A stretch of 64,000 nucleotides of DNA from Phytophthora hibernalis (Eukaryota; Oomycota; Peronosporomycetes; Peronosporales; Peronosporaceae). The notes below the pieces were generated by a model. That model worked only from the letters and a program-made list of their open reading frames with translations, had not been told where the DNA came from and searched no databases. This document shows, one piece after another, positions 10,773 to 20,696 of the stretch (positions are counted from its first letter, which is position 1; each line of letters opens with the position of its first letter). The position numbers were made by a program, and so were the translations under genes. Where the stretch lies: NCBI GenBank assembly GCA_012656075.1, contig JAAKBF010000047.1:248001-312000 (forward strand). The letters are read 5' to 3'.

Positions 10773-12191
10773 GCTGCCATTGCGCTACCACACAGGACGA
10801 GCTCGACGCGGACGCTCGCCCTTCTTATTATCGTGGAGGAGGCTGGTGACATACCTCAGCGGAGCGCCGTCCTCCTCACTACACAGTTTCTTATTCTCTG
10901 AAATGCAGAACGTGTACTTTAGCCATCGGTCTTCATGTTTGCTACTTGAGGTTTCGCACCTATTGACATGTAAAGTTGCTCACGTCACGCGATTAATCGC
11001 AGCAATCCTCTTGCTCTCGAGTTCTTCGAGTTCGAGAATCACGGGCTGCAGATGCTGTCCACTGCCGTTGCCCCCATCGAATTCCGTGCCCCCATCCGAA
11101 ATCGCATCCATACGTAACGAAGCACTTGCATCCTGACCGAGACGCTTGATCTGGTCGATGCGGCGGAATCAGCTCGTCCGACCCAGTCCTGCGGGGATTA
11201 TAAGTTGTAAAGTTGAAATGAACAACTTGCAAGCCGACGCCGGTAGCGCCTGAGACCGGGCGTCCGTCGCGAAGAGATGCGGGCATGACGACACGACTTC
11301 ACATTGTCAACTCGTGTCTCGACTTGACGTGGGCGAGCGAATTGGTCAGTGCGGCGGACAAGACTCTTGTCACAAGAGACCGAGAGACCAAGGTGCTGCT
11401 GCATGCCGAAGGCGATGACGAGCCGCAGAAAGTTCGCCGTTCCCCATATCCGCCTGTTATCACGGTCGAGGGGATATATTTTCCGGTTTTGCAGGTACAA
11501 ACTGTTTCCAAAGCAGAGTTAAGCACCTCTTACAAGGCATACATTTGTATTTTGGCGCAGCACAAAGCGAGAAGACGATGCCGTGGCGTTGAGAGAGGCC
11601 CGCGGCGGCCAGGCTGGAGCTGTAAGGTACATGTAGGTCAGCGTGCAACGTCGGAGATGTCTTTTTGATTGAAGAGCACGCTCGCCAGCCATACATTCGC
11701 GAACAGATTGGAGCGTAGAGCACACGCACAGTACATGTATCCTATTTCCTATATGCAAGCATACCGTAATACATGTACTGTACAGTCGTGGCTGCACTTG
11801 TAAAGGAACAGCGCCAAGAAAGGAGTGTGGACGGCAGGCATGCCGCGCCACGACGGTACCGGTACATGTATCATAATAGTGATGACGTTTATCTGCAGCT
11901 TGTTGCCTCTCGCCTGGTTTGCTCGTCAAGTGATCCCTGACACCGTGAGTTATCTGGTCTGCACCCTTTAGTTATGATGCCATTCGATAGGTTTACGAAT
12001 TTCGAGAGCCATTCCATTGTACCAAATTCAAATCGAAATTATATTCTTTAGTATAGGTTATCCGATCTTAAAACTACAAAAAATACCCTACAGACGTAAA
12101 GACGGCAAGCCCGCTCTTTCACCATGCGCACATCCACGAGCTGCGCTCCGCCGGGTCTCGCTCACATCGCATTAGGAAGGAGCTTGTCCGC
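10773..12191. other. 1.4-kb intergenic region rich in the palindrome TACATGTA
   Basis: No gene can be supported. The best open frame (plus 11285-11668, MTTRLHIVN) has no domain and an uneven composition. The palindrome TACATGTA occurs four times in 243 bp (11628, 11732, 11770, 11863), and TACCGGTA overlaps the last copy at 11857. The final 200 bp before the PH-WW gene are AT-rich and probably hold its promoter. Confidence 0.6.
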
Positions 12192-14162
12192 ATGGCGCCC
12201 GAGCCCAGCCACCGCTCGCATCGCCGCCGCGCACAGCGCGCGCAGTCGCAGCCGCGTCGCCGCTCCCCGTCGCCATTGCGCGAGCCCTCACGACGCCGTC
12301 CGCAGAACGACGCGCGTCCGTCTTTCTCGCCCACGCGCGAGCGCCCGAGAGCGGCGTCGTCCGCAGCAAGACGCGCCGCTGCGCTCCAAGTCGCGCACGC
12401 CCGGCTCGGGTCGAGGCAGTCGCGACAGCCGCGGCAGGTCCGTCAAGCGGCCGCGCGTGCGCTTCAGCATGGTCGAGTCCGAGGGCGCGGCCGAGGCGGC
12501 CACCGCCAAGGCCACGCGCAGCGGCTTCCTGCGCAAACAGGCCGACAACGAGCCGGGCGCGTGGAACCGGTACTACTTCGTGCTCAAGCCGCTGTCGTAC
12601 CTGCTGTACTACAACTCGGAGGAGGACGAGACGCCGCGCGGCATCATCGACCTCGAGTACCTGACGGACATCAAGCGCAACGCAGACTGTCTGCAGCGTG
12701 CAGTGGGCGGAGGCGACAACTGCTTCCGCGTGTCGGGCAAACTTCCACGCCCGACGGCGGAGCAGACGGCGACCGGGGAAGTGGCCAAGATGCGGCCGCT
12801 GTATCTGGACACGGACGACGACGACGAGGCCGAGAAGTGGATGGACGCCATCCGCAACCACCGCTTTAGTATTAAGAAGGACGAGCAATTCTTCGAGATG
12901 GTGCACCAGCTGCGAGACGCCGAGTTTAAGGCGGCGCAGCTGGAGGACACGCTGCAGAAGGAGGCTGACATTAAGACGTCCCTCCGAGTGAAGGCGAAGA
13001 CGCTGCTGCAGAAGATGCGCGCGGTGGACAGTGGGAACACTGACGAGCTCCCGGAGGTGAACGTGGAGGATTTGGACGACACTGCCGATGATTTGTTGGC
13101 TATGCTGGAAGGGATGGAGGACGTGCTGGTGAACTTTCAAGCCAAATTGGATCAGCAAACGCAGGAGCTCGCACAAGCGAAGGCAGGGACAGGGAGCACG
13201 CGACGAAACATTGGCTTCGCACAGGTGATCCAGCGTGCCGTGTCCAGGCGTGATAACACGAGCTTTTGGAGTTGTCAGAGGATGAGGAGGAAGAGACTCT
13301 GGCTGCCATCAAGAGCAGACGAAACCGTAAGCCGCGATCGGACCCGCCAGTAATTCAGGAACAACCTCAGGAGAAACCTAAGGAAAAGGTTCGAGAGAAG
13401 CCCAAGGAGAAACTTAAGGAACCAGTTCGGGAAAAGCCGAAAGAGAAGGTTCGGGAGGAGCCCAAGGCGAAGGCTCGGGAGGAGCCGCCACCACCTCAAG
13501 ACAATGTGTCTGACGTTCTCGCGATGTTTAAGGCAAAGAAGAAGAAAAATCCGTCTTCGCGTAAACAGCCTGCACCCGAGGAGGCGGACGACGAGGATGA
13601 AGGTTCTAGGAGATACAGGAACCGAGCCATACCGCGGTCGGTGCGGAGCACGACATCGGAGACTGGTTCGACTCCGCAGTCGGCTCGCAAGTCAGTGCAA
13701 AAAAGACGAGGAAGCGAGCGATCATCGGAGGAAGACACTGTCTCGCTCGACTCGACGGATGGACGGGAATCTGGCGAGAAAGTGCCGCCCGGGTGGGTCA
13801 AGCACGAGAGTCGCAGTTACCCTGGAACGTACTACTACGCCCACGAAAAAACGGGCAAGGTCAGCTGGGAGATGCCAACGGAGGACATGGCCGGCGGAGG
13901 CGGTGGTAACAACAACGAAGAGCCCCACGAGGATCACCGCAGCGATCACGACGAGTTCGACGAGTACGACATCCACAACGAGTACGACACCCACAACGAG
14001 TATGACGACGATCACCAGGAGGAGCCTGATATTTATGTCGATACCAGCGTCGACACGAGTGCCGAGTACCTGAGCGAGTATGAGACGGATAACGAAGAGG
14101 CTGCTGGTGCCACCACGTCTGCTGCGTACCGGAAGGCGAAGCCCAAACCCAAGTCGGCTTGA
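12192..14162 (+). CDS. PH-domain and WW-domain scaffold protein
   Basis: About 655 residues. The N-terminus from the ATG at 12192 (MAPEPSHRSHRRRAQ) is Arg/Ser-rich and probably disordered. A PH domain follows (about 12515-12870; start SGFLRKQ, middle RYYFVLKPLSYLLYY, closing helix AEKWMDAIRNH). Next come a coiled coil (12890-13190), a low-complexity K/E/P segment of repeated KEKxREKP units (13365-13490), and a WW domain (VPPGWVKHESRS...GKVSWEMP, 13785-13880). The Asp-rich tail has repeats around HNEYDTHNEYDD. PH domains bind phosphoinositides and WW domains bind Pro-rich peptides, suggesting a membrane-linked scaffold. Frameshifts lie near 12370 and near 13258 (one G short). An alternative start at 12124 is in the PH frame. 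Confidence 0.78.
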
Positions 14163-14607
14163 CGTTCAAGCTCCCGAAGCTCCTGCCGACAAACAACCCG
14201 ACGGTAGCGGCGCCACCTGAAGCGGCCGCCTCGTTGTCTCCCATCCGCCGCGGGTTCAACCATCACGAATTTTGATCTCGCCGTCTCTCTGCGTCGCCCT
14301 TCCAAGGCTCTAAACTAACGAAGTAATGAAAACCCTTGTCCAACCTCCTGTCTTCCAAAATCTATAATCAACCTCTTCTATCAACAAAGGAAGAGACAAA
14401 GAGAACGAGCAAAAGCTGCAGTTTAACAGCACAGCAACGTGTTGACAAGTGGTAAATTGGACAACTAGGCCAACCCTTAGACGGTAGAGTGTTCCCTGTT
14501 CGCGAGTCTTGTGTCTCTGTCCTGCTCCGCTGCTTCTTTTCCCTTCCACATATTTAATTCCAGTGTAGTCGGCAGTCAACGTCGTCTTCTTCCCTCTCTG
14601 TTGCTCT
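14163..14607. other. intergenic, convergent 3' ends
   Basis: Between the PH-WW gene and the minus-strand small gene. It carries 3'UTRs. I see nothing else. Confidence 0.45.
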
Positions 14608-14800
14608 CTAAAGCTTGCGACGTTCCTCAGCTGGGAATTTGACGTGGTTCGCGCTGGAGAAAAGCGCCAGCGGAGCCGCCGCCGCCACCAGCACCACAGG
14701 CCACGCCCGTCTTGCGCTGCCAGTTCTTGGTCTTGGCCCACCAGCCGCCGGCAGGGGACCACGTGTACTTAGGGTACGGATACTCGCCACCTCCGCTCAT
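14608..14800 (-). CDS. small single-pass membrane protein, unrecognised
   Basis: About 63 residues from the ATG at 14800: a Gly/Tyr/Pro/Trp-rich N-terminus (MSGGGEYPYPKYTWSPAGGW), a basic stretch (AKTKNWQRK), one hydrophobic Ala/Val/Leu segment and a charged tail ending EERRKL. A frameshift near 14698 (an extra T after GTGGCC) splits it, and joining the two frames gives one coherent small protein. Size and build are like accessory subunits of mitochondrial respiratory complexes, but I cannot name a family. It is easily missed because both halves are under 65 codons. Confidence 0.55.
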
Positions 14801-14939
14801 GTCTGTTGAAACGTTAGGAGACTGTGCGGCGGAGGGCGACCCACGGAATTCGAATTTAAGAGGGACTCAATACCGGTATCATAAATTAGCCAATCAAATG
14901 TAGGTTTGTGTACCGGTACTCGGCTTTCGCTAGTCGCTT

Positions 14940-16589
14940 TTAGTGGTCGTATAGTGTAGCCATGTCGTTCTGCCACACGAGCGTCTTCAACTTGGACGGG
15001 AACTGTTCGTCGTTGCGGTGACTCCATTTCACGTTTGTCTTGGAGTTGCGATGGATATCCACAGCCAGTAGCACTGTACGATGGTAGATCTGCAGTCGGT
15101 TGCGCTTTGCAGCGTCCGATTCGGGCCACGACATCGAATCGACGTCTGGCACGAACAACGTCTTCGGCAACACGTTGTTCAAAATACCCACCAGCGACAA
15201 CATCACGTCCGATGCACCCGTCTGGAACGGGATCTCCACGTTGTGTTGGCCGTAGCCTTCGCGCATGTTGAAATATCGGATGCCGTGTCGAATGTTGGGC
15301 TTGACACTGAAGTACTCGCAGTTGGTTTTCTTGCAAAGCTTTTGTGCAGCCGCAATGAGTCCCTGACGTCCTGTTCCTTGGCACCCCGGAACACGGCTGC
15401 TGTTCGGCCAATATTGCACCATGGAGCTATATCGTTGACTCTCCTGCGTCGGTGTCAAGTGAAGGACAAGCGTCGAGCTTCTTTAGGAACTCTTCGATAT
15501 CACCAACAGACTCAGCATACACCAGGGTGTCTAGAGGTTGGTCCACGTTGGCCACCTTGTTGCCGCGACCTAACTGGTGATCGAAGATAAACTCCCGCAG
15601 ATCCAATGCAGAACCCGTAGTGGCGGCGTACTCCTTGCCCGGTAGTGAAGGAGCATGAAGTGCCACCTTGCCGCCGTACGTGTTCAGGTTCAGGTATTTG
15701 CGCATAACGTGCGAGAGATGCATGTCCTCCGACGTCGCCCAAGACGGCGGACGTTCCTTCATGAAGTACTCGAGCCACGTCTGTTCCAAGAACCACATCC
15801 CGCTGAGGTAGTCCTGCTCCTCCATGTCTGTCAGTGCGAGATCGTAACCGACGGTAGGCCAGCTCTTGTAGCCCTCGAACGTCGGGGCCCGGAGGTGGCC
15901 AAAGTTTCCCCACACACCTTTTGACGCTGCATGTACTGGATGTAGTCGTGCACCGTCGAGGAATCGATGGGGCGATCGTCGTCCACGATCAACACGTACT
16001 TGGTTGTCGCCATGTACGCCAGCAGGAAGCGGCCGTGGAACTTATGGTTGAATTTGGACACGGTCACGGTCATTTGGTTGCTTCGATCAGGGTATTTGAC
16101 ACGGATGGCGGCCACGACAGCCTCGAACAAACTCCGTTTGGGCGAGTTGAAGCACATGACCCAGACCTTTGGTGGAGTCACATTCTTCTGATCGAGAGCT
16201 GCCTCAAGCTGCATTCGCAGTGCCTCAGGCTCGCCACGAAAGACGTTGAAGATAATGGTGGTGGAGGTGTCGTTTGCACTGAAGTTTGACGTGTAAAATG
16301 CTTCGTTCATGGCCAAAATCTCACGACTGGATACCACGGCTTCAACAAGAGACTTCTTCGTCTCGACATTGGCGAGTTCATCTAGTGTCGAGGCTGAAAA
16401 GTACTTGACTGGTGTAGCGTTTGAGCGCAGGACTCCGCGTGTTTCTCCACCGACAGCCTCAACGATCTGAAGGCCGAGCATGAGCCCCGCCGAGATGCAG
16501 ATAACAAGAAATGCCGCTACTCCCAGTACTAAGACCATCTTGAGAACTCGAACTCGATCGAAGTTTTTGGGGTGAGGGTTCTGCTTCAT
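14940..16589 (-). CDS. putative type II membrane glycosyltransferase, copy A (frameshifted)
   Basis: About 550 residues from the ATG at 16589: a short basic cytoplasmic end, one TM (VLVLGVAAFLVICIS), a stem, then a GT-A-like catalytic part. Visible motifs are a DxD (YVLIVDDDRPID), the segment EDMHLSHVMRK and a conserved C-terminal block (RHGIRYFNMREGYGQHN). Catalytic Asp clusters after a TM anchor suggest a Golgi glycosyltransferase; donor and acceptor are unknown. The frame breaks near 15918, near 15440 and at 15363, where this copy has CCCTGACG against CCCTTGACG in copy B. It could be a pseudogene, but similar breaks occur in essential genes here. It is a tandem paralogue of the gene at 16944-18617. 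Confidence 0.65.
15077..15363 (-). repeat. near-identical tract, copy A partner
   Basis: 287 bp that align without gaps, with only one difference seen (G against A in GCC[G/A]TGTCG), to 17111-17397 in the next gene. It encodes the conserved C-terminal part of both glycosyltransferase-like proteins. Confidence 0.9.
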
Positions 16590-16943
16590 GCCTTGTTGAG
16601 GTGCTAGTCCTGAGGCTAAGCAGGTAGATCGCGATATGGCACGAACGGCAACCAGCAAGCCGGCACCAATGTCGACGGTGATCATATTCAGATCACTTCG
16701 AACAGTAAAAATTGGCCAGGATAGTGATTGAGTATGGCGTTTGGACAACGCTTCTAGCGTTGAAATCATGGCCTCGTTCCATAGTGCTTCAACATGACGA
16801 ATTTGAGTCGTCGGTCTTGCTTGGTACTCGTCAATCTCTTCCGTTGGGATCCATTATTCGGGGTCGATTCATGGTAGTGTGCCGCATTCGCGAAATTCAG
16901 TTAAAGATCATATATATTCTACGGGTGATGTGAAGTATCTTAG
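16590..16943. other. gap between the tandem glycosyltransferase-like genes
   Basis: About 350 bp of moderately AT-rich DNA. It should hold the promoter of copy A and the 3'UTR of copy B. The copy A frame remains open upstream to 16769, so a longer N-terminus cannot be excluded. Confidence 0.45.
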
Positions 16944-18617
16944 CTAAGAGGCGTAAGGTGAAGGCGGCTCTATCAACCCTCGCTGCCATATCAATGTCTG
17001 CATCGTGGACGGAAAGTCGTCTGTGATCATCCAGTCATCCTTCACTGCATCATCAAGCACCTTCCCATTCGTCTTGGTGTTGCGGTGGATATCCACGGCC
17101 AGCAACACCGTACGATGGTAGATCTGCAGTCGGTTGCGCTTTGCAGCGTCCGATTCGGGCCACGACATCGAATCGACGTCTGGCACGAACAACGTCTTCG
17201 GCAACACGTTGTTCAAAATACCCACCAGCGACAACATCACGTCCGATGCACCCGTCTGGAACGGGATCTCCACGTTGTGTTGGCCGTAGCCTTCGCGCAT
17301 GTTGAAATATCGGATGCCATGTCGAATGTTGGGCTTGACACTGAAGTACTCGCAGTTGGTTTTCTTGCAAAGCTTTTGTGCAGCCGCAATGAGTCCCTTG
17401 ACGTCTTGCTCCTTGGCACCCCGGAACACAGCTGCGGTCTTTCCACCTTTACACCACAAACCCGAACTCTCGATGCGGTCGCCGACATCGACTGATGGTG
17501 TGTCATTGTACGAGGAGCAAGTGTCCAGCTTTGCCAAATAGTCTTCAATATCAGCGACAGTCTCCGCATACACAAGTGTCTCGATCGGTGAGTCTACACT
17601 GACAATCTTGTTGCCGCGTCCAAGCTCGTGGTCGAAAATGAACTCGCGAAGGTCCAATGCTGATCCTTTCGTCGCCTGAACTTCGTTTGATTTACGAGGG
17701 AGTGTCTTGCCAATTGCAACTCGCCCTGCGTACGTGTTCAAATTCAGGTACTTCCTCATGACGTGTGAGAGGTGCATGTCCTCCGAGGTAGCCCACGACG
17801 GTAGTCGCTCCTTCATGAAATACTCCAACCATGATTGTTCAAGGAACCACATTCCGCTGAGATAGTCCTGCTCCGCCATAATCTCACCTGTGAAGTTTCG
17901 AGGCCAGCTTTTGTAGCCCTCGAATGTCGCTGCACGACGGTGTCCGTTGTTGCCCCACACTCCCTTCTGAATCTTCATGTACTTGAGGTAGTCGTTCACT
18001 GTGTCTCCATCAATGGCCTTATCATCGTCGACGATGAGAACATACTTGGTGGTGGCCATGTAAGCTAGCAGGAAGCGTCCGTGGAACTTGTAGTTGAAGT
18101 CCGACACGGTAAACTTCAGCAGATGAGCTTGTTGGGGATATCTGTTTTTCACGACTTCGACGACATGTCGGTACTTCTTCTCCATCGGCGAGTTGAAGCA
18201 CATGACCCACACCTCGGGAGGTGATACGTGCTTCTGCGTCAATGCCTTCATCAACTGCACAGCCAGGGCCTTCGGTCTTCCCTTGAACACGTTGAAGATA
18301 ATAGTCGTCGATGTATCATTTTCGTTGTGTTCACCTGTGTAGAACTCGTTGCTCATAGGTAGTTGTTCCCGACTCGGTTGCACGTCGGCTACGAGCTCAT
18401 GCTGAGTAGCCGGGAGCTTCAACAAGATCTGCTGCGAGTATTCATCAGCTTCTTGGCTGCGGATGAGGAGGTGCCGATTGTTGGCAATGTGCTTGTCAAA
18501 GCCCGCAAGTGATCCGACGAACCAGCACACAAACAGGAGCCAGCCTCCGCCTAAAAGGTAAAGCGCTCTTGGTCGCCGCGACAGACCATCGAGGCCGTAT
18601 CTCCTTCGGGACTCCAT
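16944..18617 (-). CDS. putative type II membrane glycosyltransferase, copy B
   Basis: 557 residues with an unbroken frame from the ATG at 18617 (MESRRRYGL). The cytoplasmic N-terminus is basic. One TM (LLGGGWLLFVCWFVGSLAG) precedes a stem and a catalytic region with TTIIFNVFKGRP, YVLIVDDDKAID (DxD), a dense region around EQDYLSGMWFLEQSW, and EDMHLSHVMRKYL. The C-terminal block matches copy A almost exactly. The topology and the DDD motif are those of Golgi GT-A enzymes that bind a nucleotide sugar through a metal ion. I cannot assign a CAZy family. It is intronless. Copy A lies 350 bp downstream in the same orientation, so the pair arose by tandem duplication. Confidence 0.7.
   Translation of the reverse strand: MESRRRYGLDGLSRRPRALYLLGGGWLLFVCWFVGSLAGFDKHIANNRHLLIRSQEADEYSQQILLKLPATQHELVADVQPSREQLPMSNEFYTGEHNENDTSTTIIFNVFKGRPKALAVQLMKALTQKHVSPPEVWVMCFNSPMEKKYRHVVEVVKNRYPQQAHLLKFTVSDFNYKFHGRFLLAYMATTKYVLIVDDDKAIDGDTVNDYLKYMKIQKGVWGNNGHRRAATFEGYKSWPRNFTGEIMAEQDYLSGMWFLEQSWLEYFMKERLPSWATSEDMHLSHVMRKYLNLNTYAGRVAIGKTLPRKSNEVQATKGSALDLREFIFDHELGRGNKIVSVDSPIETLVYAETVADIEDYLAKLDTCSSYNDTPSVDVGDRIESSGLWCKGGKTAAVFRGAKEQDVKGLIAAAQKLCKKTNCEYFSVKPNIRHGIRYFNMREGYGQHNVEIPFQTGASDVMLSLVGILNNVLPKTLFVPDVDSMSWPESDAAKRNRLQIYHRTVLLAVDIHRNTKTNGKVLDDAVKDDWMITDDFPSTMQTLIWQRGLIEPPSPYAS
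17111..17397 (-). repeat. near-identical tract, copy B partner
   Basis: Partner of 15077-15363 at a constant offset of 2034 bp. Outside the tract the two genes diverge at once, for example after GAGTCCC at 17397. Confidence 0.9.
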
Positions 18618-19079
18618 CGCAATTCTTGGAAAGTTGTTGAGTGAGCTCAACAGCACACCAAGCACCTTGCCTGGATCCAGTGAAGATCACCATCAATGTC
18701 CGATGCGATGCAGGAAAACCACCAAAACCGCCCGAAACGACCGCCACGATCCCAAAACACTCAACAAAATCGACAACCAAATCGGCCATGACACCGCACA
18801 CCATGGACAAGAATACGTGAAAATTCGGGTGACGCGGCAGTTGAACGGTGCCACAGACAACTGAAGAACGAGTCTCGAAAAACCCACGCACTGGTCTACT
18901 ATATATTTAGTCCTCAGCCCCACTGCTCCGGTTCCTGCGTCGTTCCTCCTGGCCCAGTCGGTGGTGCTACTCACCTCACCTGGTTTGCAGCCTCCTTTGT
19001 CTGCCCTCCCGAAATGAAACTTGCGTGCTGCGTGTGGTACAACTCGCCAGTGAGCGTCTAGCATCCAGAGAGCTCACGC
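18618..19079. other. intergenic, copy B promoter and eIF3e 3' end
   Basis: 460 bp without a supported gene. It includes the 5' side of glycosyltransferase copy B and the 3'UTR of eIF3e. Confidence 0.45.
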
Positions 19080-20549
19080 TCACTGAAGGGTCTTTCGCTT
19101 GCCCATACGCTCGAACTGCGCTACCATGCTGCACGTCCGCGCCGCGAGATCGCGAGTCTTGTCGATCACTAGGCGGTGCACCGAGTTCTGCGGCATGCCC
19201 ATGACAATGCGTCCTTCCTGAGAATCGATCTTAGCGTCGAGGCGAGCGTTACGAATCAGGTTAACGATCCACTTCTCAGCCTCGCCGTCCTCCTGCATTG
19301 CCAACTTGGACGACAGCGCCTTCATGTCGATGGTGCGGTGCACGCGGCAGTACATCTCGAAGATGGCCAAGCGGGCCGCCTCCATGAAGTCCGTCGAGTT
19401 CTTCTCGTACAGGAAGAAATCGCTGGCCAGCACAGTCTCGCACTCGCGCAGCTTCTCCTGGGCCGACTCGAAGTCAAAGTCGACGAACAGGCAGTCCACA
19501 AAGTCCACAATCGGGTCGTGGTAGCCCTTGTCGTCCACGCGCAGCACACGCAGCAGGTCCTTGACCAGATTGCGGCGACGCTTGTGCAGGATCACGCCGG
19601 CGCACAGGTAGCGCAGGAGCCAGGGGCGTTGCTCTGAATGGCCTCCACGCAGCGCGACTGCAGCATGAAGTCCACGATGGCGTCACGGCCTTCCTCGTGC
19701 CACGCGAACACGAACAGCGACCAGTGCAGCAGCCACGTGCGCTGCTGGAGCTGTTCCACAGGGCTCATAACGGTCTGTACAAAAATCATCAGAAATCATC
19801 TTCAAGGGTAGAAGACGTACGTTGTTTGGCAACAACGTACACTGCTCTCAATGACGTCGCTGATGCGGGAGATGTCCGCCAGAGCGTCGTCCCATCGGAA
19901 GATGAGGATCTCAGCAGCGAGTTTGCCCCACAGAGCGTTCAGGTACTGCTCCGACGAGTTGGGTATGAGCACGCCGTAGTACGTGAGGTACGTGAGGCAG
20001 TCCTGGTAGTTACCGCACTCGTACTGCAGCTTGGCGTACTTGTACAGACCGTCCAGCACAGCAGGCGTGATCTGTCAAAAGTCACAAAAACATCAACAAA
20101 TGTCAGAATGTGTCAACTGTTGTCCATCTGCAAGCCACGTACGCCTTCGTTCTGCTCCAGGTGGGTGGCGTTCAGCAGGTTCTCGCTCTGGAGCTGCATG
20201 ATCTTGTCCTCGTCCTCGATGAGCTCCAGCATGGGCTGCACTCGCTCTTGGCGAAGCTCAGCGCGTCCAGGATCTCTCCCCGACGAGCCTCGAACTCCTG
20301 CGGGACGTCCTCCGTCTCGTACAACGTCTGGTGGATCTCCACAGCGAAGTCCGCCATGTTCGTGGGTTTGAGCAGCGCCAGCTTGGCCGCCATGAGCTGC
20401 GCCTCGTCGTACAACTCGCTGCTGGACAGGAAGTCGATGAGCGGGAACATAAAGTGCAGGTCCATGAAGGGCGCCAGGCGGTTCGTCAGGTCGAACTTGG
20501 CGTCGGCCGGCACGCCAACGACGGCGTCCGTCTCCTCGGGGCTGCTCAT
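19080..20549 (-). CDS. EIF3E: translation initiation factor eIF3 subunit e (INT6)
   Basis: eIF3e is a PCI-domain subunit of the eIF3 complex on the 40S ribosome. The protein follows the family end to end: NRLAPFMDLHFMFPLIDFL, the helical repeat ending KLQYECGNYQDCLTYL, then WGKLAAEILIFRWDDAL, RTWLLHWSLFVFAW and the PCI/winged-helix block KWIVNLIRNARLDAKIDS. There are three exons: 20549-20143, 20071-19841 and 19774-19080, with introns of 71 and 66 bases beginning GTACGT. Frameshifts near 20250 (one G short) and near 19622 (one C short) interrupt exons 1 and 3. Length is about 440 residues, as expected. An initiator-like CTCATTCC lies about 70 bp upstream. Confidence 0.95.
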
Positions 20550-20616
20550 GCTGCTGTAGGGGGCTCTGGGGGAGGGGCGACGAGTCCTGCTGCTGCTTGG
20601 ACCTTGGTGGCTCGCG

Positions 20617-20624
20617 GGAATGAG
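20617..20624 (-). promoter_or_regulatory. initiator-like element of eIF3e
   Basis: On the minus strand the sequence reads CTCATTCC, an exact YTCANTYY match, 68 bp before the eIF3e ATG. The motif is short, so this is only suggestive. Confidence 0.4.
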
Positions 20625-20696
20625 TGGCGATGGCTTACGATGGGAATGTGGTGTGTCGTACATCAATGTAAGTGTTGTACAAATATTATGTGAAAG

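Noticed and set aside
11285..11668. 127-residue plus-strand frame in the palindrome-rich gap
   Set aside because: No domain, abrupt change of composition, and it overlaps repeat-like palindromes; not enough to call a gene.
12172..13176. 334-residue minus-strand open frame opposite the PH-WW gene
   Set aside because: It is an antisense shadow in GC-rich DNA: Leu/Val/Arg/His-heavy, no domain, and the plus strand has a clear PH domain.
14940..16589. Calling glycosyltransferase copy A a pseudogene
   Set aside because: Its breaks are one-base shifts like those in clearly essential genes of this window, with no in-frame stop mutations or deletions seen, so sequence error is at least as likely.
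18618..18667. Extending glycosyltransferase copy B upstream of 18617
   Set aside because: The extension begins only at a GTG; the ATG at 18617 gives a normal basic end plus TM.
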